From the NCBI GenBank assembly GCA_039720395.1, contig JBBPBK010000048.1, positions 379,501 through 443,500 on the forward strand: 64,000 nt of DNA, written 5' to 3'. Within the stretch, counting starts at the first letter, position 1. Every line of letters starts with the position of its first letter. A program made the translations under genes and the position numbers. Positions 60,101-64,000 of the stretch are shown one piece after another. Under the pieces are notes generated by a model. It was given only the letters and a program-made list of their open reading frames with translations, did not search any database and was not told where the DNA came from. Origin of the DNA: Liquidambar formosana. Lineage: Eukaryota > Streptophyta > Magnoliopsida > Saxifragales > Altingiaceae.

Positions 60101-63100
60101 TATAAAGGACAAATGACAAAAGTGAGTGAGGAATAATAACAAAATGGCAAATAATGAATAGACTAAGGAAAAGGAAGCTTCCTGACATCATCATGACCAA
60201 TGTTACTAAAACATAAATTGCTTTGACACACAGATCACGAGGAGGAATTTGTTATGCCATTCACTCTAAAATGTCATATGATGTGGGAAGGCTTGTGTGC
60301 ATAACCTAATTGGAACCCAACAAACTAGTTTCAAATGAAAGATTGATTTTCTATCCTACTAATAGAAGAAGACAAATAAAACATCATCTTTAAAATGCAT
60401 CTCTCTATTCCATTAAGTTGTAGTTCGTTATTTTGACACTTCTCCTTATAGGAAAGAGAGTAAAATAAAACAGAAGATACAAATAAATTTTCCAGATTGA
60501 TCAATTCAGCATTTTGGAACAAAAGTGTTCTGCATTTGGGAATTGGGATTGCACGTTTAAAACCACAGATTGGTAGGGGATCAGGATTTGTGGTAACGCT
60601 ATTTCTGACCCAGTCAGATGGCATCAGAACCCCAAGAACAAGAAACAAACATCAAACCGTTGTTTATCTTCCATATGTATGGGCTTCCAGATTAGGATTC
60701 AAAAACAATAATGGAAAGAGTTTTCTTTATAAACCGAACCCTGCCCCTTTATACATAGCTGGTTGACTCACATAAGGTAAGGCAATTCAAAGAAGTTCAA
60801 GATGCAAATAAGTTGGAAGAAGATTAAGGGAGAAGGTAATTATCTGACTACGATTAGAATACAAGTATGTCCTGTAGGAATGTCCCTTAACATGTCAGAT
60901 CTGGTTCCATAATTTCTCCTATAACAGGCAAGGCCCAAGCTCAAGCTTCCATGATACTTCAAAGCCTCAAGTGGTGTCAATTAGAACCAGGAGAAATGAG
61001 AAATAATGACATAAATGGGTAAATAGCCTTCTAATTCTGAATTGAGGGTTGATAGTGCTTTGCTAGAAATTTTGTTCAGGAAATAATTTATTTAATGTAT
61101 CCATACCTCTTATCTTTGATTATGAGTCACATTGCCAGATTCATTCAAAGGTTTCAGATTAGAGGTGTGATAAGAGCTCAAATAGCAACAAGTCTAGAGC
61201 AACAAGATCATCTCATCCAAGGGCTTTTAAGGCTAGCATATTTCCCGAGGAGAATTTCAAACATGAGAATTAAACCAGTATTAATAACGGAGATAGTAAC
61301 CCATAGATCCAATCTGGAATTTTTATTGGGATGGTGCCACTTGTCACGGACTCAACAAAACAATGTGCCCAAGGCATGTGGCCTCTGCCTAGATCATTAG
61401 TCTTTAAATCTCCATACACCATCTTTCTCTTCATATCTCTCTCACAAAAATTGTTGGGGCTAATTGTGCAAGAAAATCAATTTATAAATTGTTATATACG
61501 CTGTTGAAATCAATATTTTTCTAACATTTCTAGACAGCAACCAAGGTTCAAGGCAAAACAAGAGTTGATACCCATCTAACTCCACACAAGTGACTGGAAT
61601 ATTAAGGTTCTTCCCCAATTTGGAATTTGACCAAGTTGTCAAAACCATCTGACGTGATCAGAAATTGATTGGAACTACATAATCCCTAAAAGAGCACATA
61701 ACAAACAGTATTTGCAAGCCAGATCTTTCAGGAAAAAAAAAAAAAAAACCCAACAACTACAGTAACCAATTTAAACTATATCACTATGTGAAAAAAAGGA
61801 TGTACCAGCAAGAACTTAAAATATTTTCAACGCATAGATAAAATTACAAAAGAAAAAAATTAATTAATTAATTAAAGATCCTTCGAATTTTAAAACTTAC
61901 TTCTTCAATGCTCGTGCTGTGATCAGTGGACAGCTGCAATGCAGTCAACCTCATTGCTTGAGCAGAACCCTCATTTACCACCTTATTCACCCTCTCGCCA
62001 GCTGCTGTGGACTCCTCAACTATACCCTCCATGCTTGACCCATTGTCCCCCTGCCCCTTCAACCCCATACTAGAACCAACTTCATGGGCTTCATACTGCG
62101 CAACAATTGCTCGGCTATCACCGACATTCATTACATACACATCCTCATCTCTCATTAATACAACCAACAAACATGAACCCATCAATGCCAGCTCCGGATT
62201 CCGATCAAGAAACCTATCCGTCATATCCAAATACGCGAGCTCAGTTACTTCAAGCGCCTGCGACAATGCCCCCAAAACCAACTCATGGTCAATCGGACCC
62301 ACCTTCCTTTTCCTACAGCTCCGACAAGAACTCTCCTCCACTCGGTTATCAACTTCAACTTTCTCCTTATCCTCCCATCCAAATTTCCACGGGAATAACT
62401 TTCTACCATGAACCTCCTTATGCTTCGACAACCCTTGTTTCAATTTCGACAACAATAGCCACCGTCTACTTACTGCTGACCCCGCATCGTTCACGCTAAG
62501 GGCATCATCAACGGAAAATGCAAACCGCTCTGAACCGGAAAGATCAAGACCGTCTTCCGGGTCATCCTCCGCAAGGAATTCCCAAAGCCGCCGCCTCCTA
62601 GTTTCCACCTGTTCTGGTTGAAACGTTACTCTCTTCGCGGTTCCTCGGTCGATAGGTTGTGGATTCGAATCATTTCCAACCAATTCAACTTCCCCGCCGG
62701 TTCCAACCTCTACACCTATGTTCTCAATTGATGAGTTACTTTCCTGTACAACCGCTACTTTTTCCGAACCTGCATTCGGAGCTTCTTGCCCTGCAACTGG
62801 ACAAGGTTCTTCAACATCCCAAAACAACCCCTCTAGTTGACGAAATACAGCACGGTAAAGATTACCCATCAAGAACTCGGGCGCATCAGGGCCGTTAAAC
62901 CCATCATAAATCCCAACAAACAGCCACCCGTGTTCTTCCGATACAACCACATGTACCCGATCCTCCCCAGCCTTCCCGAGAGCCCACTGAACATTACTGC
63001 TCTCATTCTTCGCCTCTTGCTCTCCTCCGTCTCCGGCCGCCTGAACTTCTTTACGGCCAACGAAATTCAACACGGGCACCACCCACGGCCGCTTCTTCTC

Positions 63101-63784
63101 CGAGAAGTTCCGATAAAACGCCTTCCTAATTCCTGATATACCCTTCTTCCTCTTCTTTTTTAAGTAAAGGCCACCAAGAGGAGCTGAGAAATGTACTCCG
63201 CCCCCATCTGAACCAGTGTTCCCGTCGAGCGGCCCGGAGAGCGCACCTCGCTCGATCGGACCGGACATGAAGAACCCACGATCAATCGGACCGGACGGTT
63301 CGCTGGTTTTCGGAACCGGTTGTAACGGCAAAGCACAAAACGACGACGTACTCTCGAAGCCATTCACGATACTCGACTTACCACCATAACCGCCGCCAAC
63401 ACCACCTAGACAAGTAGAGTCAGTGGCATCGTCGTAAATATTGTCAAGTTGGAGGACAGTTCTGGGAGTCGAGGTGTTCGCACTCACCGAGGCACCGGAA
63501 ATGGCTTTGAAGCAGGTTTCCGGTACACTGGGTCGAGACCTTGGGGCGGCGAGCTCGTGAGAGGGGGACAACCGGAGGGAGTGAGAAGGAGAGAGAAAGC
63601 GATCGGAGGGAGTAGGAGAGAGGAAGCGAGCCGAGGATCGGACGTAGCAGAAGGAGTGGCCTAGGGTTTCGTCCAACAACGACTCACCTAAGATCACGTC
63701 CGGCTGTTGGTCGGTGGAAGTCGTCCGGTTCTTGCTGTTCACCGGTTTGAAGCAAGGGAAGAGGTGCGAGAAGCCGCCTCCCAT
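45923..63784 (-). CDS. PLL1: Protein phosphatase 2C, POLTERGEIST-LIKE 1 type
   Basis: Four minus-strand exons: 63784-61901, 55970-55857, 53882-53618 and 46047-45923. Phases fit, giving 795 residues, close to Arabidopsis PLL1 (PP2C29). The start [12 protein letters not shown] has Gly at position 2, as needed for the N-myristoylation known in this family, so it should sit at the plasma membrane. A long regulatory N-terminus ([31 protein letters not shown]) precedes the phosphatase. There the metal-binding [55 protein letters not shown] and the C-terminal [21 protein letters not shown] are visible. Family members act between CLAVATA and WUSCHEL in stem-cell fate. Introns are 5.9, 2.0 and 7.6 kb and contain several transposons. 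The intron 2 donor is weak (CGG|GTTCGT). Exon 4 is only 125 bp and easily missed. Confidence 0.93.
46098..46927 (-). mobile_element. Non-autonomous Helitron in PLL1 intron 3
   Basis: Read on the minus strand it starts TCTATATCTATATTATAATT after an A (46928). It ends in a hairpin CCCGCGCATTGCGCGGG, six bases, then CTAG followed by T (46098-46101, then 46097). A|TC...hairpin...CTAG|T is the Helitron layout, without target duplication or inverted repeats. It is 830 bp with no rolling-circle replicase/helicase; the 46590-46880 part is strongly purine-rich on the plus strand. Its 3' end is about 50 bp from the splice acceptor of the last PLL1 exon. Confidence 0.75.
49407..49470. repeat. Perfect tandem duplication of 32 bp (PLL1 intron 3)
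   Basis: A 32-bp unit containing ATCAGCACAGAACAAGCAG occurs twice head to tail without a mismatch. This implies a very recent duplication. Confidence 0.9.
49785..51086. mobile_element. Non-autonomous hAT element in PLL1 intron 3
   Basis: The ends are CATGGTTCGAAGTCTCGGTC and, on the opposite strand, CAGGGTTCGAAGTCTCGTTT. The flanks CCAATAAG (49777-49784) and CCGATAAG (51087-51094) form an 8-bp target duplication with one mismatch, as expected for hAT. Both subterminal regions are dense in TCTCG/CGAGA motifs (49795-49860 and 50865-51075), a pattern of clustered short motifs that transposases can bind. The middle is AT-rich with no transposase. It is 1,302 bp. Confidence 0.75.
51301..51985. 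repeat. Tandem duplication of about 294 bp, second copy interrupted
   Basis: Copy 1 (51301-51594) starts CTCATTTCAAATGCTGATG and ends AAAATATAAATAAG. Copy 2 begins at 51595 with the same sequence and runs in register to AAAATATAACTAACACC near 51985, except for the solo LTR at 51784-51896. The copies differ at scattered sites. Confidence 0.85.
51784..51896. mobile_element. Solo LTR of a TRIM-like retrotransposon
   Basis: A 113-bp insert starts TGTTAAGTTTCC and ends TTTTTCCAACA (TG...CA). It is flanked by the 5-bp target duplication GCAAT (51779-51783 and 51897-51901). Copy 1 of the surrounding tandem duplication lacks the insert and shows the near-empty site. AACCAATGTGGGATGT near its 3' end is typical of short plant TRIM LTRs. 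Confidence 0.85.
54415..54960 (-). mobile_element. 5'-truncated LINE with ORF2 C-terminal zinc-knuckle region
   Basis: On the minus strand a frame (54947-54543) encodes the end of a plant LINE ORF2 with the zf-RVT type pattern: [18 protein letters not shown], then W...[14 protein letters not shown] and RTFE. After the stop comes TTGTATATGTCTTATGTAC and a poly(A) tail (the T run at 54415-54431 on the plus strand). It is 5'-truncated, so immobile. It lies in PLL1 intron 2 in the sense orientation of the gene. A target duplication was not found. Confidence 0.8.
54992..55131. repeat. Tandem duplication of 70 bp (PLL1 intron 2)
   Basis: Two head-to-tail units contain ATCAATTTTGAACTTTGAAT and ATGGAACTCTTATAT, with only a few differences. 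The array abuts the LINE tail insertion at 54415-54960. Confidence 0.85.
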
Positions 63785-63870
63785 CACATTTGATTCCCCT
63801 CAACCACTCTTTCCCGGAAAATGAGCGAGAATAATCACACGGGTTTTTCCGGCGAACTAGAGAGAGAAAG

Positions 63871-63884
63871 TAAATATATAAATA
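63871..63884 (-). promoter_or_regulatory. Possible TATA box of PLL1
   Basis: The minus strand reads CTATTTATATATTTAC between two CT-rich tracts, about 90 bases before the PLL1 start codon. Position and context suit a core promoter with a Y patch. The region beyond (to 64000) is AG/G-rich and low complexity and ends in a G run. Confidence 0.5.
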
Positions 63885-64000
63885 GAGAGAGAGAGAGAAG
63901 GAGAGAGACTGGTAAGAGTTTTTATATTTTTGTTCGGGTTTGTATTATAGTGGGTTTTTTTGGGGGGGGGGGGGGGGTTGGAGGGGAAAAGGAAAGAAGA

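Noticed and set aside
62007..63136. Plus-strand frames of 80-134 residues
   Set aside because: They lie opposite PLL1 exon 1, whose coding frame is long and domain-bearing.

Overview
This is nuclear DNA from a flowering plant, a broad-leaved eudicot by its gene content. It is AT-rich, the genes have many introns, and the introns and intergenic DNA are full of small DNA transposons, LTR fragments and LINE tails. No operon, phage, plasmid or CRISPR feature is present. The species cannot be fixed from the sequence alone.

Layout from left to right: the last exon of a MIP1-like RING E3 ligase (2265-2777, +); an ALMT12/QUAC1-type anion channel in six exons (8281-11894, +); a nuclear tRNA-Cys(GCA) (12723-12794, -); a TLDc-domain protein in two exons (13836-14932, +); a NAC transcription factor in four exons (17534-19335, -); a dead Ty1/copia retrotransposon with both LTRs, carrying a nested hAT element (26178-33148); the plastid SUF-system protein ABCI7/SufD in three exons (33437-40000, +); a run of MITEs and a Mutator-type element (40227-42518); a U6atac snRNA gene with a Pol III-type promoter (42583-42789, +); the intronless PPR-SMR gene SOT1 (42946-45108, +); and a POLTERGEIST-LIKE 1-type PP2C in four exons spread over 18 kb (45923-63784, -). 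The introns of that last gene hold a Helitron, a hAT element, a solo TRIM-like LTR inside a local tandem duplication, and a LINE tail.

The protein genes do not form one pathway, but they are an old neighbourhood. From memory of Arabidopsis locus numbers, their counterparts sit in small adjacent groups on four chromosomes (ABCI7-NAC-TLDc; SOT1-NAC-ALMT; ALMT12-NAC; MIP1 near PLL1). This window therefore looks like the unfractionated ancestral order. ABCI7 (Fe-S assembly) and SOT1 (rRNA processing) both act in plastids. ALMT12 and its NAC neighbour are plausibly linked through ABA and drought responses. PLL1 acts in meristem signalling. U6atac is a catalytic RNA of the minor (U12-type) spliceosome and is the least obvious gene in the window, because no reading frame marks it.

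Exon borders were set by reading splice sites and checking that phases add up. No alignment or expression data were available.
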